Numbered from the stretch's first letter, positions 1 to 9,634 are shown. The stretch: DNA of 64,000 bases from G965247475 sp965247475 (GCA_965247475.1 OZ252016.1:372001-436000); one strand, 5' to 3'. Program-made: numbers and translations. The notes: a model not told the origin generated them from the sequence alone.

Positions 1-1564
1 CGAAGAGCGTTGGGTTCTCGAACCGATCCACCCGGTCATGCACGGACGGATAGCCCAGATCGACGCCGGCCGACGCCACCGCCGTACCGGAGATCGCGCG
101 GGGCAGCGCTGTGGGCGCCACCACCGCCAGCGTGACCAGGGCGGCACCCCACCAACGTGCCCCCGCGGGCCAGGTGCGAATCCAGCGCGCAGCCGCCGCG
201 AAGGCGGCTACTACGGCCACCAGCCCGCTCTGGCCCAACAGCCGGTCCGTGTTGACCGGCACGCTGGCCTCGATCAGCTGCGCGGCCGCCAGCCCCGCCA
301 CCGCCATCAGCGCCAGCCCGGCCAGCGCCGCGTCTCGGAACCGCGCGGCGGCCGCCAGGGCAACGGCCGCCAGCGTGACGGTGCCCACGCCGACGGCCCA
401 GGCCGCCACGGACGTGAAGGGGTCCAACAGCCCGAGCCGGAGCGTGGGACGCAGCTGCGTCAAGCCCACGGCCCCGCCGCGCCCAAACAGGGCGTCCGTG
501 ACCGCTCCGCCGGACAACGCCGCCAGCACCACCGCTACGGCTACCGCCAGCGCCAGGTAGGCGCGCTCCTCACCGCGCGACCGCCACAGCCGCCAGGCCA
601 CGAAGGGCGCCAGGCCTGCCCACGCAATCAACGCCAGCGACGAGTCGGCCAACGGCAGCAGCCCCGCGGCCACCGCCGCAAGCGCCGCCCGTGCCTTCGT
701 GAGCGGCCCTCGCAGGCTTGCGGCCACCAGCAGTATCAGCGCCAACCCGAGCGCGAACTGCGGCCAGTTGAGAAGCCACGAGCCCAGCTGCCGCGACGGA
801 TGCGCGGTTGACGCGATTCCGAGCGCTCGGAGGAGTTCCGCTACAGATGTTGGGGCGTCCGCGCCGTGAACCTCGGGCAGCCCTGCGATCACGCGCCCGT
901 TGAGCAGCACGACCGCGACCGCCGCTCCCGCCGCAAGCACGCGGGAGCCGCCGCAGACGTGCACGAACCCTGCCACCGCGAGGGCGAGTCCGGTCACCAG
1001 CGCGCTAGTCAGCAGGTAGAAAGCCGTCCAGGCCGCGGCGCCGCCCGCGTTCATCAGTGAGGCGCCGAGCAGATCCGCGCCGTAGTGGTAGCCGGGACCC
1101 ACGTCCGGGGCGTAGGGAGACACGGGCGGGAAATGGCCGTCGGCCAGCAGCGCCGCCAGCGGCAGGTGCCAACCCTCGTCGGTATAGAGAATCTGGGTGC
1201 GGTTCGCGAGCAGGAATACGAAGAGCAGCGCCGACCCTACGCACGTCAGCGCCAGGCCGGACACGGGTACATCCCGCAGCGACCGCACCACGCCGGTGCG
1301 ATACCCGATCGCCGCCGCGGCGAGCGTGGCCAGCGTCAGCCCCAACCAGGCGCCCGCCCCGCCAGGCGCTGCCCACGACGCCAGGTTGGTCGCCACGAGT
1401 ACCGCCGCCGTGCCGGTGGCGGGCGCAAACAGCAGCCAGGCATGCTTGCCGCGCTCACCCAGCGCCGCCCACGCCAGCGGTATGCCAACCGCGGCCACCC
1501 ACGCCAGCACCGCCAGAGTCTTGACCACAGCCGGCCACTGGGCCGCCGCGGGATCGAGAGACAT
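1..1564 (-). CDS. Polytopic membrane protein, 3' end beyond the window edge
   Basis: An open reverse-strand frame runs 521 codons from an ATG at 1564 to the left edge without a stop. The translation is dominated by Ala/Leu/Val hydrophobic stretches that would form about ten or more membrane helices. An extracytoplasmic-looking motif YTDEGWHLPL near residue 130 and a later YHYGADLLG resemble the acidic loop of GT-C type glycosyltransferases (PMT/ArnT, DUF2298), but this is a weak resemblance. It is separated from the tRNA-Asp gene by about 300 bases. Gene reality is likely because the frame is long and coherent; function is unassigned. Confidence 0.7.
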   Translation of the reverse strand, partial: MSLDPAAAQWPAVVKTLAVLAWVAAVGIPLAWAALGERGKHAWLLFAPATGTAAVLVATNLASWAAPGGAGAWLGLTLATLAAAAIGYRTGVVRSLRDVPVSGLALTCVGSALLFVFLLANRTQILYTDEGWHLPLAALLADGHFPPVSPYAPDVGPGYHYGADLLGASLMNAGGAAAWTAFYLLTSALVTGLALAVAGFVHVCGGSRVLAAGAAVAVVLLNGRVIAGLPEVHGADAPTSVAELLRALGIASTAHPSRQLGSWLLNWPQFALGLALILLVAASLRGPLTKARAALAAVAAGLLPLADSSLALIAWAGLAPFVAWRLWRSRGEERAYLALAVAVAVVLAALSGGAVTDALFGRGGAVGLTQLRPTLRLGLLDPFTSVAAWAVGVGTVTLAAVALAAAARFRDAALAGLALMAVAGLAAAQLIEASVPVNTDRLLGQSGLVAVVAAFAAAARWIRTWPAGARWWGAALVTLAVVAPTALPRAISGTAVASAGVDLGYPSVHDRVDRFENPTLF

Positions 1565-1862
1565 AACCCGTCTCGGGGCCGAAACAGAAGGCCGCCGAGT
1601 GTATCGACGGCGCCCGTCAGCGGCCCACGCCGCCCAGACCTCCCAACGCGGCCTGAGTCAGTTCACCGGAATCGAAGAGCCGGGAAGCACCGATACGACG
1701 GCGGGATTCCAGCAGAGCGGGTCGCATGAACGCTAAGCGGCCGCGTCCATCCGGCGTCGGCTGACGCTGGCTCTGCGCGCGCACACATTGCCGCCACGCG
1801 CGGAACGCGGGTTCGGGCGATGCCCGCCGGCGAGCTCCGAGAGAACGCAACGAGTTCGAGGG
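1565..1862. other. Intergenic stretch, no gene seen
   Basis: About 300 bases between the membrane protein start and the tRNA-Asp gene. Only short GC-driven open frames occur and none has a plausible start or family resemblance. It probably carries the promoter of the leftward membrane protein gene. Confidence 0.5.
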
Positions 1863-1936
1863 CGGTCCCGACCGGATTCGAACCGGCGATCTCCTCCTTG
1901 ACAGGGAGGTATGCTAGGCCGCTGCACTACGGGACC
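1863..1936 (-). tRNA. tRNA-Asp (GTC)
   Basis: The reverse complement folds as a 74-base tRNA. The acceptor arms GGTCCCG and CGGGACC pair fully, the anticodon stem CCTCC/GGAGG encloses the loop CTGTCAA with anticodon GTC, and the T arm is GCCGG-TTCGAAT-CCGGT. The CCA end is not fully encoded. The discriminator is G. Confidence 0.95.
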
Positions 1937-2058
1937 GGGGAGTAGGGCTCGACGCCCCGCTTGATGATAGCGAAGATGACGCTGGTGGCCGGGTGCACGC
2001 CCGGCGGTTCCGCTCCGCATCGCCGTGATTGCGGTCTCGCACGGGAGGCCAAGCGGCC

Positions 2059-2835
2059 ATGGTGAAGATGCGCCCGAATCGCGCGAAGCGAAAGCTGGCC
2101 GGCGGCGGCGTGGTGACGGTGGCCATGGGGCTCAATTCAGCGGACATGATCGACTCCATGGGGCCGTTCGGCTTCGACATGATGTGGCTGGAGGGCGAAC
2201 ACGGGCAGGTGGATTTCGGCGACGTAGGCAATCTCTCGCGTGCTTGCGAGCTGTGGGGGATGACCGCGCTGGCGCGCCTGCATCAGAACGAATACGGGCT
2301 GATCTACCGGATGCTGGATGTCGGCGCGCACGGCGTGGTGATCCCGCACGTCAACACGGCGGACGAGGCGCGTGCGGCGGTGCGGGCGGCCAAGTACCAC
2401 CCGATTGGGATGCGCGGCACCTGGAAGTCGCGCACCGGACACGGGGTCGAGAACTATCGATCGGTCGCCAACGACGAAACGATGGTGGTGGTGCTGATCG
2501 AGGACATCATCGCGATCGAGAACCTTCAGGAGATTCTGACCGTCGACCACATCGACGCGTTCCTGGTAGCGCCAGGCGATCTGGGACAGTCGATGGGCCA
2601 TGTGGACCCGGATCACCCGGACGTGACGGCGGTGCGCATCCAAGCGACCCGAGACATCGTGGCCGCCGGTCGGGTCGCCGGAACGACCGCAAATGAAGCC
2701 TCCATCGACGAGGCCGTCGATGCGGGCGCACGCCTGATCGCGACCGGGTGGCACTCGTGGCTGGAGGCCGGCGCGCGGTCGTTCCTGGATCAAGTTGCGG
2801 AGCTGAACGAGCAAGTCGGAGGCCGGGAGGCGTAG
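2059..2835 (+). CDS. HpcH/HpaI-type aldolase
   Basis: A 258-residue class II pyruvate aldolase of the HpcH/HpaI family, which cleaves or condenses 2-keto-3-deoxy acids with an aldehyde in the cytoplasm using a divalent metal. Family landmarks are WLEGEHGQ near residue 35, the central GAHGVVIPHVN, GMRGTW around residue 115, LIEDIIAIEN and the late APGDLGQSMG. The ATG at 2059 is chosen over one 30 bases upstream because GGGAGG lies at a proper distance and the family normally begins just before this point. It is followed by an SDR gene 81 bases downstream, so the two may act on the same acid or aldehyde intermediate. Substrate is not predictable. Confidence 0.88.
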   Translation: MVKMRPNRAKRKLAGGGVVTVAMGLNSADMIDSMGPFGFDMMWLEGEHGQVDFGDVGNLSRACELWGMTALARLHQNEYGLIYRMLDVGAHGVVIPHVNTADEARAAVRAAKYHPIGMRGTWKSRTGHGVENYRSVANDETMVVVLIEDIIAIENLQEILTVDHIDAFLVAPGDLGQSMGHVDPDHPDVTAVRIQATRDIVAAGRVAGTTANEASIDEAVDAGARLIATGWHSWLEAGARSFLDQVAELNEQVGGREA

Positions 2836-2916
2836 TCCGCGCGGATCGGCCGCGCACCCCGCGCGTTCGAGTCCGAGCGGTCGAGGCACGCCGGGGCTGA
2901 GAGAGAGAGGACGAAG

Positions 2917-3678
2917 ATGTTGCTTGAAGGGCGTCGGGCGCTGGTCACCGGCGGGAGCCGGGGCGTCGGCGCGGCCACATCGCTGCGACTGGCCGAGCTG
3001 GGAGCTTCGGTCGCGATCAACTACGTCAAGGCTCGGGACCGCGCCGAGGCGGTGGCGGCCAAGGCCCGCGAGTCGGGCGGCGCCGCGGTGGCGATCCAGG
3101 CCGACGTTGGGAGCGACGGCGCGGCGCGCCGGCTGGTTGACGAGGCGGCGGACGCGCTGGGCGGCCTGGATGTGCTGGTCAACAACGCCGCGATCACGCG
3201 CTTCATCGACTTTGAGAACCTCGAGGGCGTGACCGACGACGACTGGGATGCCCTGTTCGCGACGAACGTGCGCGGTCCGTTCTTCGTCACCCGCGCGGCC
3301 GTGCCGCGGCTGCGGGAATCCGACGACCCGGTGATCGTGAACGTGGGCTCGCTGTCGGGCATGGGCGATATGGGCAGCTCGATTCCGTACTGCGCATCGA
3401 AGGCCGCGCTTCACAGCCTGACCAAGACGCTCGCGCGGACGCTCGCGCCCCAGATACGGGTGAACTGCGTCGCGCCGGGCGGCATCAACACCGAGTGGGC
3501 AGACAGCGCGCCGGGCCTGGCGCCGCGCGAGCAGCGGATGCAGGAGCTGGCCGACTCGCTGCTTCTCAAGCGCCCTTGCGAGCCAGAGGATGTCGCCGAT
3601 GCAATCGTCGGCTTCGTCACCGGCAATCGATTCGTGACCGGCCAGATCCTGCGCGTCGACGGCGGGCGGCCGGTCTAG
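2917..3678 (+). CDS. Short-chain dehydrogenase/reductase (SDR)
   Basis: A 253-residue classical SDR that should carry out NAD(P)-dependent alcohol/ketone interconversion. The cofactor motif TGGSRGVG is at residues 11-18, NNAA at 89-92, the catalytic serine is in GSLSG near 145, and the YCASK pair gives Tyr158 and Lys162. The C-terminal GQILRVDGG is typical of the FabG-like branch. A purine-rich AGAGAGGA precedes the start. Full family length and all catalytic residues are present. Its position between an aldolase and a PhyH dioxygenase suggests a small catabolic operon, which is inference. Confidence 0.93.
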   Translation: MLLEGRRALVTGGSRGVGAATSLRLAELGASVAINYVKARDRAEAVAAKARESGGAAVAIQADVGSDGAARRLVDEAADALGGLDVLVNNAAITRFIDFENLEGVTDDDWDALFATNVRGPFFVTRAAVPRLRESDDPVIVNVGSLSGMGDMGSSIPYCASKAALHSLTKTLARTLAPQIRVNCVAPGGINTEWADSAPGLAPREQRMQELADSLLLKRPCEPEDVADAIVGFVTGNRFVTGQILRVDGGRPV

Positions 3679-3740
3679 GTCGGCCGGCGCGCCGATAGAA
3701 TTACTCCGCGAGGCTGCGGCGCACGGAGACGGAGCAAGTG

Positions 3741-4607
3741 ATGAACACCGACTCGATGACGCACCGTTTGACCGACGACGAGCGACATCAGTTCGAGACC
3801 GACGGCTATTTCATTCTCGAGGACGCGCTCGAGCCGGATCACAACGCCCACATCGCGGCGACGATACAGCGGCTCCGTCGGGACGGACGGCTCAGTCCGT
3901 CGGGGCACAACCTCGGAGTGGACGGACGCGTGCACCACCCCGATTTCTTGTCGCTCGATCAAGCATTCATCGATCTGCTCGACCATCCCCGTACGTTCCC
4001 GAAGGTCTGGGACATCCTGGGGTGGAACATCTACAGCTATCACACGCACCTGGGGATCAGCGATCCAATCGAAGGCAGCTACGACGCCGACACGTTGGCG
4101 TTGCGTTGGCACCAGGACTCGATGCCCTCGAGCCGCGACATGCCGGAGCTGAACGTGCCGGCGCGGATGTCGCTGAAGATCGGGTATTTCATGACGGACG
4201 TTTCCGAGCCTGGGCGCGGGAATTTCTGGGTGGTTCCGGGCAGCCACGTGCGTCCGACGTTGCAGGCGCCCGACGGCGCGATTCCGCTCTGCGTGGCGCC
4301 CGGCTCGGCGGTGTTCTTCGACCGTCGCCTGTGGCACGCGGCAAGCCCGAACTACTGGCACACGCCGCGGATGTTCCTGGCCTACGGCTACGGATATCGC
4401 TGGCTGCGAACCAAGGACCAGATGACGATCCCTCCCGACGTGATGGAGCGCTCGGATCCGATTCGACGACAGCTGCTGGGGTTCACGACATCCGAGAACA
4501 ACCGGTTCAACCCCGAGGACGAGGACGTCCCGCTGCGCACCTGGCTGGAGGCGCACGACCTCCAACCGGCCGCGATCGCGGGGGCGGGCGCCGAGGATCG
4601 AGACTAG
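3741..4607 (+). CDS. Phytanoyl-CoA dioxygenase (PhyH) family protein
   Basis: A 288-residue Fe(II)/2-oxoglutarate-dependent oxygenase of the PhyH family, which hydroxylates organic substrates. The iron ligands are visible as H-Q-D in ALRWHQDSMPS and the distal His in RRLWHAASPN. A 2-oxoglutarate-binding Arg follows in the RMFLAYGYGYRW segment. The start is the ATG preceded by GGAG; a GTG three bases upstream is less likely. It follows the SDR by about 60 bases in the same direction. PhyH genes are abundant in some marine Chloroflexota, but the substrate here cannot be told. Only about 30 percent-like resemblance is visible to the second PhyH at 59.6 kb, so they are not a recent duplication. 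Confidence 0.9.
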   Translation: MNTDSMTHRLTDDERHQFETDGYFILEDALEPDHNAHIAATIQRLRRDGRLSPSGHNLGVDGRVHHPDFLSLDQAFIDLLDHPRTFPKVWDILGWNIYSYHTHLGISDPIEGSYDADTLALRWHQDSMPSSRDMPELNVPARMSLKIGYFMTDVSEPGRGNFWVVPGSHVRPTLQAPDGAIPLCVAPGSAVFFDRRLWHAASPNYWHTPRMFLAYGYGYRWLRTKDQMTIPPDVMERSDPIRRQLLGFTTSENNRFNPEDEDVPLRTWLEAHDLQPAAIAGAGAEDRD

Positions 4608-4814
4608 CGGCCGCGCCGAGGTCGCCCGATCGGCCCGACGTCGATCGCGAGGGGATCAAGCTCAGGCTGGCGCAACTCGCGGTCTGAGGCGTCCAGTGCG
4701 CCCCCACGTCCGGCCGCGCGGCCTTCGGCCATCCGAGGCTTGGTGACGCCGCGTCGTCCGAGTGGCACCATTGCGGGCGGAGTCGGGGCGCGAGCGCGGG
4801 GTGCTCAGGTGCGG

Positions 4815-5381
4815 ATGGCCCTACGACTAGCATTGCTAGGGATCATCGCCGCCGGGGTGATCGTCGCGATGACGGCGTGCGGCGAAGGCGCCGCGGGGCC
4901 GAGCGACGACGCGACCATCTCCAAGACCACCGGATTCACGATCGGGAAACAGCCAGTGTTCACGGAGTCGGACGCCGGTCGCGTGATCGAGACCGACTGG
5001 TTCGAGTACGACCTCGGCCTACCGAACAAGAAAGGCCCGCGGATTCAGCTCAGCGGCGACGATGCGTCGACCTTGCGATGGCGGTTCGCGCAGGAGCCCG
5101 ACCCGCTGATCCTCGAGTGGCACGCGGTGGACGGCGCGTTGGCGTTCGAGACCGGCGACCTGATCGGCGATCCCGCCACGGCCGCCAAGATGCTTGAGTT
5201 TCGGGGGACCGTGGGAGGCGAAACAGACCTGATTCTCGAGCTGGTCGATCGAGATCCCGCGGAGCGACTGGGCGCGCCGGCCAAGCGGTTGACGTATACG
5301 TTTCGTGTTCTGGTGAAATCGACCACCGGGAACACGTACAAGGCCCCCGGCAACACGAACTACCGCGGTCGCCCGGTTTAA
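4815..5381 (+). CDS. Small lipoprotein, possibly I42/chagasin-like fold (paralog A)
   Basis: A 188-residue predicted lipoprotein. A hydrophobic signal near the N-terminus ends in a lipobox-like VAMTAC, after which the mature part begins with a Gly/Asp-rich linker. The mature domain shares long stretches with the lipoprotein at 14.4 kb: DASTLRWRF, FETGDLIGDPA, LEFR and a final RDPAERLGAPAKRL followed by a beta strand. The order (a strand with Trp, a GxPG-like turn, a LEF strand, then a RDP-PAK strand) resembles chagasin-type protease inhibitors, though the NPTTGY motif is absent. The ATG at 4815 is preferred over earlier starts because it places the signal peptide at the N-terminus. Function is inferred only from this resemblance. 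Confidence 0.75.
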   Translation: MALRLALLGIIAAGVIVAMTACGEGAAGPSDDATISKTTGFTIGKQPVFTESDAGRVIETDWFEYDLGLPNKKGPRIQLSGDDASTLRWRFAQEPDPLILEWHAVDGALAFETGDLIGDPATAAKMLEFRGTVGGETDLILELVDRDPAERLGAPAKRLTYTFRVLVKSTTGNTYKAPGNTNYRGRPV

Positions 5382-5430
5382 CGCGGGGCGCCGTCACGCC
5401 GCCCGCCTCCAATTCGAGCCGCCAGTCCCC

Positions 5431-5453
5431 GACTGCGGCGTTAGGCCGCAGTC
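5431..5453 (+). terminator. Hairpin after the first lipoprotein gene
   Basis: GACTGCGGC and GCCGCAGTC form a perfect 9-base stem with a 5-base loop about 50 bases after the lipoprotein stop. There is no clear T tract, so intrinsic termination is uncertain; it may instead stabilise the mRNA end. Confidence 0.5.
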
Positions 5454-5682
5454 GCAACACGTCGCGGTAGAACGCCGCCGCGCGCTTTCGTAGTCGGCTC
5501 CGTAGGATTCCCCGCGGACTGCACGAGCCTGCCTCGGTACGATCCGCATGGCGCGCGTCAATTCAACCCTGCGGCGTGCGTCAATCTCATCCCGTTGAGA
5601 TTCCCCCTCGGGAAACTGCGGCGCCGACCCTATGGCCGGCCCGCGACCCCATGGTCCGCCGGTGCGCGGAAGGAGTAGTCGG

Positions 5683-6048
5683 ATGGCGAACAGCGTTGTG
5701 CATTTCGAGGTCAACGGCGAGGACGGTCCCGCGCTCCAGAAGTTCTTCGGCGACCTCTTCGACTGGGAGATCGCCACCGACAACCCCATGAACTACGGGG
5801 TCGTGAGCGCACCCAGCGACGGTCCAGGCATCGGCGGCGGCATTATGGGCATGGGCTCGGTCGAGCCGCCCGCCAGGGTCACGTTCTACGTGGGCGTGGA
5901 CGACGTGACCGAGTACCTGGAGAAAGCCGTCAGCCTGGGCGGCCGCATCGTGATGCCCGAGATGGAGGTGATGGAGGACGTGGTCATCGGTCTCTTCGCC
6001 GACCCGGAGGGACACGTTCTGGGCTTGGTCAAGAACATCCCGATGTAG
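5683..6048 (+). CDS. VOC (glyoxalase-like) family protein
   Basis: A 121-residue single-domain VOC protein. It begins with a VVHFEVNGED strand, has ALQKFFGDLFDWEI, VTFYVGVDDV with the second half of the fold, and ends in LFADPEGHVLGLVK, all typical of glyoxalase/bleomycin-resistance superfamily members of unknown substrate. The start ATG has GGAAGGAG about 9 bases upstream. Length matches the family. It is a lone gene between a terminator-like hairpin and tRNA-Leu. A specific enzyme function cannot be assigned. Confidence 0.85.
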   Translation: MANSVVHFEVNGEDGPALQKFFGDLFDWEIATDNPMNYGVVSAPSDGPGIGGGIMGMGSVEPPARVTFYVGVDDVTEYLEKAVSLGGRIVMPEMEVMEDVVIGLFADPEGHVLGLVKNIPM

Positions 6049-6076
6049 ACCAGCGCTCCGCATCCCGTGGCGCGGG

Positions 6077-6157
<81 letters not shown>

Positions 6158-6336
6158 TGGTTCAGGATCAAGCAGGTCGAACCACGCCATCACTCACCAG
6201 GCGCCTTCTGCAATCGAGCGCGCAGTCCCAAACGCGCGCGGATGTTTGTACCAGGATTCGTGGACCTGCGGCGGGACCACCAACGGCGGTCGCGATGGTC
6301 CTATCACCGACGGCGCCCACGTAGCCTGCCGCGCGA

Positions 6337-6353
6337 GTGCCGGGGATGGGACT
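6337..6353 (-). repeat. 17-base repeat of the tRNA-Leu 3' end
   Basis: GTGCCGGGGATGGGACT repeats the tRNA-Leu discriminator, 3' acceptor strand and part of the T arm seen at 6076-6092. The 40 bases to its left resemble those beside the copy at 10.97 kb more than those beside copy 1. It may be an attachment-site remnant or a fragment of a duplicated tRNA locus. Confidence 0.55.
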
Positions 6354-6654
6354 AGGCATCAAGCCGTCCAACGGCATCCGTGGGCGTTCGTGTACACCTG
6401 CTCGCGAGGATGGTGATTCCACCGGCGTCCACGGCGTGTTGCTACATGGCGCCTGGGTTGCTACATACGCTGCTACAGGGAGCGCGCCGTCGCGCCGGGC
6501 CGAGGGTTTGACTGGGCGCGGCTCGCGGGGATTGGCTATCCCACCCTCCGTAAGATCAAAACCCCGTTTGAGGGTTCTTGGCACCCAGACGAACTACCGC
6601 GAACCGGTTCGAGCAGGGGCCAGGAAGGCTGGGTCAGCCCCCGGCTCATAGTCG

Positions 6655-6982
6655 CCAGGCTAGGGCCGTGCGAAGTTGCCTCCGCCGGGTCGGAACACGA
6701 CCACTCTTCATCGAACCCGGCAGCCCCTGGGACAACGACTATGTCGGGAGCTTCGACCGCGAGCTGCGGGTCGAGCTACTCGACCGGGAGATCTGCTACA
6801 CGCGCTTGGAAGCGCAGGTGCTGATCGAGGACGGGCGGACCACCTACAACGCGATCCGTCCGCACAGCTCCCTCGGCTATTGGCCATTTGCGCCTGACAC
6901 GATCCGGCCAGCATCCGTCGGACTCACTAGCCCAGCGACCACAGCCACACCAAAGGAGGCGCTTATCGCAGGACTAACATAG
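6655..6982 (+). pseudogene. IS3-family transposase, C-terminal remnant
   Basis: The frame contains the end of an IS3-type DDE integrase core: a RRVGTRPLFIEPGSPWDN block, then the catalytic-Glu region FDRELRVELLDREI, and IRPHSSLGYWPFAP. About 90 residues are recognisable and the N-terminal two-thirds of the enzyme, including the first two catalytic Asp residues, are missing. It is a dead fragment. A second, differently degraded IS3 remnant lies at 10.5 kb on the opposite strand. Confidence 0.85.
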
Positions 6983-7333
6983 GCCCTGGCACAAAGACTG
7001 GGGGCCGGTCACTTGGACAATCCGGCTATCTGTTCGAAATGAACGCCCTCTTTTGACGAGTAGATATTGGCCGCATAGCTGCAGACGTCGCCCGCGGCTT
7101 TTCGAGGCCGGGCGGTAAGAACAAGAGAACCTGTCCCCCAGTCGAATATTGCCTTTCCCGCCCCGATCTACGAACCCGGCTTCATCTCCAGTGGATCGAG
7201 GGCGATTCCGACGAAGCGCCTCTTCGAAAAGATCCGCTCCGGCGGGGGAAAACCCCCCAAGCCGTATGCACCTTCCGTGCTCATCGTCCGGCTCTCCTTG
7301 CCAAGAACCGATTTTCATAGCGAATGAGGACGA
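6983..7333. other. Intergenic stretch, no gene seen
   Basis: About 350 bases between the IS3 remnant and the 3' end of the GH127-like gene. Overlapping open frames exist on both strands but none has family-like composition or a good start. It may be the far end of the decayed IS. Confidence 0.5.
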
Positions 7334-9178
7334 TTACCAGTAGATCCGCTCGCTTGAGACGAACCGTTCGATCTTCCGCCAGCGGGTGCCGTCCTGTCGA
7401 TAATGGTCCCGCTGGTACAACGGACAGTACCGCCCCGGCGGATCGATAGCGACCACCTCATTGCCCTTCCGGACCAGCGTGTAGTCCTCCTTCTCGATCC
7501 ACACCGTATCGGACCGCTCGGTAATGGGAAAGGTCATCGTCGCCACATCCCCCGGCTTCACCTTGCCCACGTCCACATAGCGTCCATCCCGATCCACTTG
7601 ACGACCGTTACCGTTCAACTGCAGTCTCACCTCATCGCGCTCCACCCACTCCGGAATGCGGATCGACAGCGCGACCGGCTCCTTGATTCTCACATCCACC
7701 TGCCCCGCATAGGGGATGTGGCTGTCGACATCCGCCCAGGGAGAGGCGCGATTTAGAAGCAGGTTTATCCGCAGCTTGCCGGAATCACAGGTCAGGGAAT
7801 GCTCCCACACGTAATAGATGGCTCGGCTCCCGGTTCCAGTGCAGCAATGCATAATGCCGGCGCCGACACCTTCGTACCAGTCGTTGGCCTTGGGCCATCC
7901 TCCAAAGGCGCCGATGTTTCGCTCTATCACCCGGTCCGTGGTCTGATTCATCGGATCGATCACCGAGCGGGGCTGTTTCGCCGAGTAGCGCCCAAGCCAA
8001 TCGCCTTTCGCGGGAGTCAACTGCATCTCCGCGAACATGTTCCGCACCCAACGATCCACGTCGTCGAGATAGTCTCCGGCGCCCGCCTCGGTCAGCTTCA
8101 GGGCCAGGGCGATCATGGTCGCCACCTCACAGATCTCGGAATGCTCCAGTTCCGATCCTCCGATAGACTCCGGGAAATAGCCGGTCAGCGTATCGCCGTT
8201 GGCCATCCCGTATTGGAAACCTCGGTGGGCGAAATCGATCATCTCCTGGTCCCCGCTGAGCATTCCATACTCCAGCATGCCCTGCAGACCGATGGCATGG
8301 TGATAGAAGTGAGCGGTTGGTCGTTCCCCGGGACGGTCTGGCAGGAAGGTGCCGTCGGGAGCGAAGTGGTTGTTATGGTCCTTCAAATGGCGGCACAACT
8401 TGCCTGCCAGTTCCAGGGCCGGCTCGTAGTTCAGGGCCCGATACGCCTGAGCCAGCCCCACGGCGACCCAGCCCCCAAAGCTGCCCAAAAACGGCCCGGG
8501 CCGTTCGGCGTTCGGGTCCGTCGATTCTCCCGGCAGATAAATAGCCTGCGGGCAGTAAGCGTAGTCTTCTCGCCCAACGGACCGCTCAGCCAGCGCATCA
8601 ACCAGGCGCTCGACAGCCGACCGCCATACGTCAGCACTGTCCCGAAGCGCGTAGAGGCTTAACGCACCCAGGGCACACCCGCAATCAGCGGGAAGGGTAA
8701 GATGATCCGCAGCCGCCGTGCGCTCGAGGTCGTCATATTTGTCCAGACGGACGCGTGCCCACGGCCGGCCGCTTATGGGCATGTAGAGCAGGCCATCCGG
8801 CCCCTGCATACGCAGGATCACCTCCATCCAGCGCCGCTCCACGTGCTCGTTCAGGTCCGAGCCGCTCACGAGGCGCGCGAGTTGAAGCGACTCCATGAAC
8901 TTCCACTGATTTTCGTGATCCCAGCATTGGTGCAGCATCATCGGCGGATTATGATTTAACTCCACCGAGAAATACAGTTCGTGGTCCGCGTCCGGATCGG
9001 TCGGGCCGGTGAGCCCGTTTACCGCGAGCGTGGCCCGCTCCTGTAGATCCAGGGTATCGGGCACCAGGGCCTCGTAACGCTCCCCGCTGTGGGTGGGAAG
9101 CTGAAACTCGGGGATGTCCGAACGGATATACACTATGGCATCTTCCCGCGTTAGTTGCGTATTATTCTTGTCGCCCAT
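7334..9178 (-). CDS. GH127-like glycoside hydrolase (beta-L-arabinofuranosidase family)
   Basis: A 614-residue protein with the alpha/alpha-barrel pattern of GH127 and relatives (former DUF1680). The zinc-cysteine active-site elements can be seen: Glu348-Ile-Cys350 in EHSEICEV and the Cys445-Cys446 pair in HCCTGTGSR, matching the Glu-x-Cys and Cys-Cys ligands and Cys nucleophile known for HypBA1. A C-terminal beta domain follows (SIRIPEWV, EKEDYTLV). No signal peptide is seen, so a cytoplasmic role on a sugar or oligosaccharide is likely. A small HTH gene lies upstream on the same strand and could regulate it. Specificity may differ from arabinose. Confidence 0.85.
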   Translation of the reverse strand: MGDKNNTQLTREDAIVYIRSDIPEFQLPTHSGERYEALVPDTLDLQERATLAVNGLTGPTDPDADHELYFSVELNHNPPMMLHQCWDHENQWKFMESLQLARLVSGSDLNEHVERRWMEVILRMQGPDGLLYMPISGRPWARVRLDKYDDLERTAAADHLTLPADCGCALGALSLYALRDSADVWRSAVERLVDALAERSVGREDYAYCPQAIYLPGESTDPNAERPGPFLGSFGGWVAVGLAQAYRALNYEPALELAGKLCRHLKDHNNHFAPDGTFLPDRPGERPTAHFYHHAIGLQGMLEYGMLSGDQEMIDFAHRGFQYGMANGDTLTGYFPESIGGSELEHSEICEVATMIALALKLTEAGAGDYLDDVDRWVRNMFAEMQLTPAKGDWLGRYSAKQPRSVIDPMNQTTDRVIERNIGAFGGWPKANDWYEGVGAGIMHCCTGTGSRAIYYVWEHSLTCDSGKLRINLLLNRASPWADVDSHIPYAGQVDVRIKEPVALSIRIPEWVERDEVRLQLNGNGRQVDRDGRYVDVGKVKPGDVATMTFPITERSDTVWIEKEDYTLVRKGNEVVAIDPPGRYCPLYQRDHYRQDGTRWRKIERFVSSERIYW

Positions 9179-9427
9179 GGTATTTAGACCCCTTTTTCTT
9201 CGTCAACCTCGTGGTGCCAGTTGGGCTGAGTGCGGCCCGCTGTTGTGCTACAGATCTTCGGCGCTCTTCAGGCTGTCGAACTTGCGAGCTTCTGAAATGC
9301 CCTGGGTCTTTGTTTCGGGATAGATGCTGATCTGCTTTTCATGCAGAACTCCTTTCCCACCGTCGGATGATCCCTGCGCGTAGCCACCCTACTTTGTATT
9401 CGATCTTGTACGCGCGAGCGTCCGGCC

Positions 9428-9634
9428 TTACTCGAATAGCGCGAATTCAAGCAGCGCACGGGTACCGCAGTTGAAGTAGCCACAGAGAAACTCGAGCGTC
9501 CTAGCTTCGTACCTGATGGGCAAGTCGCGGGCGTGTCGGGATAAGGTTGGCAACGACAAACCGGTGTCGCGCGATATTTGGCGCAGACGTACTTGGCGTC
9601 CATCGTCAAGTGCCCGTAGCCGACACTGAATCAT
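9428..9634 (-). CDS. Small Cro/CI-type helix-turn-helix protein
   Basis: A 68-residue protein covering just one HTH_26/XRE-like DNA-binding domain: RLRQISRDTGLSLPTLSRHARD forms the two recognition helices, then ARTLEFLCGYFNCGTRALLEF gives the last helices, as in single-domain regulators of this family. It is co-directional with and about 250 bases upstream of the GH127-like gene, so it may control it, although such proteins are also common on mobile elements. Confidence 0.8.
   Translation of the reverse strand: MIQCRLRALDDGRQVRLRQISRDTGLSLPTLSRHARDLPIRYEARTLEFLCGYFNCGTRALLEFALFE

Noticed and set aside
2137..3414. Long reverse-strand open frame of about 425 codons opposite the aldolase and SDR genes
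   Set aside because: It mirrors two well-supported forward genes, has His/Arg-rich shadow composition and no family resemblance.
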